6,865 nucleotides of DNA from Bacillota bacterium (lineage in GTDB: Bacteria; Bacillota; Clostridia; Peptostreptococcales; Anaerovoracaceae). Of the stretch, positions 6,451-6,865 are shown in pieces. Both the position numbers and the translations under genes were made by a program. Position 1 is the first letter of the stretch, and each line of letters starts with the position of its first letter. Below the pieces are notes generated by a model that saw only the letters and a list, made by a program, of their open reading frames with translations, did not search any database and had not been told where the DNA came from. The DNA lies in NCBI GenBank assembly GCA_017431395.1, contig JAFRLD010000073.1, forward strand, positions 1 through 6,865, given 5' to 3'.

Positions 6451-6865
6451 TTAATAAACGGAGGTCTTGTAGATGAACTTGACACTGCCGTCCATATCGC
6501 CCTCGAGTTCCGTAAATGTCTTGTAGGACTGGCCCGCATCGAGCAGATCGTTCATGTCGTCCAGACTGCCCTTAAGATCGTCATTGTAGAGGTCGACGAT
6601 CTTGCGGATCCCCTTCTTATAGAGCTCACCCATGCCCTGGCTCAGCTTCAGGGAGCCCTTGTCGAGCTGGGCGGCACCGGAAGCGATCTGGTCCGCGCCT
6701 TCGGAAAGCTCATCCATGCCCTTCGCGAGTTCCTTCGCTCCGCCGGCGAGTTTCACATTGCCTTTGGAGATCTGGTTCGCGCCAGTAGTGAGTTGGTTCA
6801 GGCCCTTGCTGAGCTCGCTGTTCTTGCCGGTCGCCTTCTCCAGAGTATCGTGGAGCTCGGTGAGA
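6451..6865 (-). CDS. LxxG heptad-repeat export/membrane protein, C-terminal part only
   Basis: The reading frame is open from the right edge to a TAA at 6451-6453, giving the last 137 residues of a larger protein; its start is outside the window, and an internal GTG at 6756 is not a real start because the same repeat continues upstream of it. The visible part has about ten consecutive seven-residue repeats of the form (L/I)xxGxxx, for example LAKGMDE, LSEGADQ, IASGAAQ and LDKGSLK, predicted to form a long helical or coiled-coil rod. A non-repeat tail (about 60 residues) follows, ending in DMDGSVKFIYKTSVY, with no membrane helix. Such repeats occur in Gram-positive YhgE/Pip-type proteins and in large MMPL/RND-like exporters, where they form an extracellular stalk. 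The soluble C-terminal tail without a final membrane segment fits my recollection of the RND-like type better, but this needs the missing part. It lies upstream of the MATE gene on the same strand, 69 bp away. Confidence 0.75.
   Translation of the reverse strand, partial: LTELHDTLEKATGKNSELSKGLNQLTTGANQISKGNVKLAGGAKELAKGMDELSEGADQIASGAAQLDKGSLKLSQGMGELYKKGIRKIVDLYNDDLKGSLDDMNDLLDAGQSYKTFTELEGDMDGSVKFIYKTSVY

Noticed and set aside
6754..6756. GTG at 6756 as the start of a complete 101-residue protein.
   Set aside because: The frame stays open to the right edge and the same heptad repeat continues upstream of the GTG, so the gene is truncated by the window, not small.

Overview
The window reads as chromosomal DNA from an anaerobic, Gram-positive-type bacterium, probably Bacillota (Clostridia or Erysipelotrichia). 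The reasons are a very large fused 2-hydroxyacyl-CoA dehydratase activase-type protein (a family of strict anaerobes), a MepA/DinF-like MATE transporter, an export protein with LxxG heptad repeats typical of Gram-positives, strong AGGAG-type ribosome binding sites and AT-rich sigma-A-like promoters. Coding DNA is GC-rich and intergenic DNA clearly AT-rich. I cannot place the genus from sequence alone.

Layout, left to right. Positions 1-61 carry a strong leftward promoter for a gene outside the window. Positions 62-4300 (minus strand) encode one 1412-residue iron-sulfur protein with two tandem BadF/HgdC-type ATPase modules, then a cysteine-rich linker and two regions resembling the dehydratase side of the same enzyme system. 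Positions 4301-4394 are a compact divergent promoter region in which the two -10 boxes overlap. Positions 4395-5000 (plus) encode a 201-residue cysteine-rich protein resembling the CxxCxxCC (YkgJ-like) metal-binding group. Its probable Rho-independent terminator lies inside the end of the convergent gene. Positions 5008-6381 (minus) encode a 457-residue MATE-family transporter. Positions 6382-6450 hold its promoter plus a perfect dyad that covers its ribosome binding site. Positions 6451-6865 (minus) are the C-terminal 137 residues of a larger LxxG heptad-repeat membrane/export protein that runs off the right edge.

How the parts may relate: the divergent pair shares about 95 bp of control DNA and both products look metal or Fe-S related, so coregulation is plausible but unproven. 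The MATE gene and the heptad-repeat gene lie in the same direction 69 bp apart and both suggest export across the envelope. The MATE gene has its own promoter and a hairpin that could separate it from upstream readthrough. I see no tRNA, rRNA, CRISPR array, insertion sequence or phage gene. The most interesting item is the giant two-activase fusion protein, whose substrate is not evident from the sequence.
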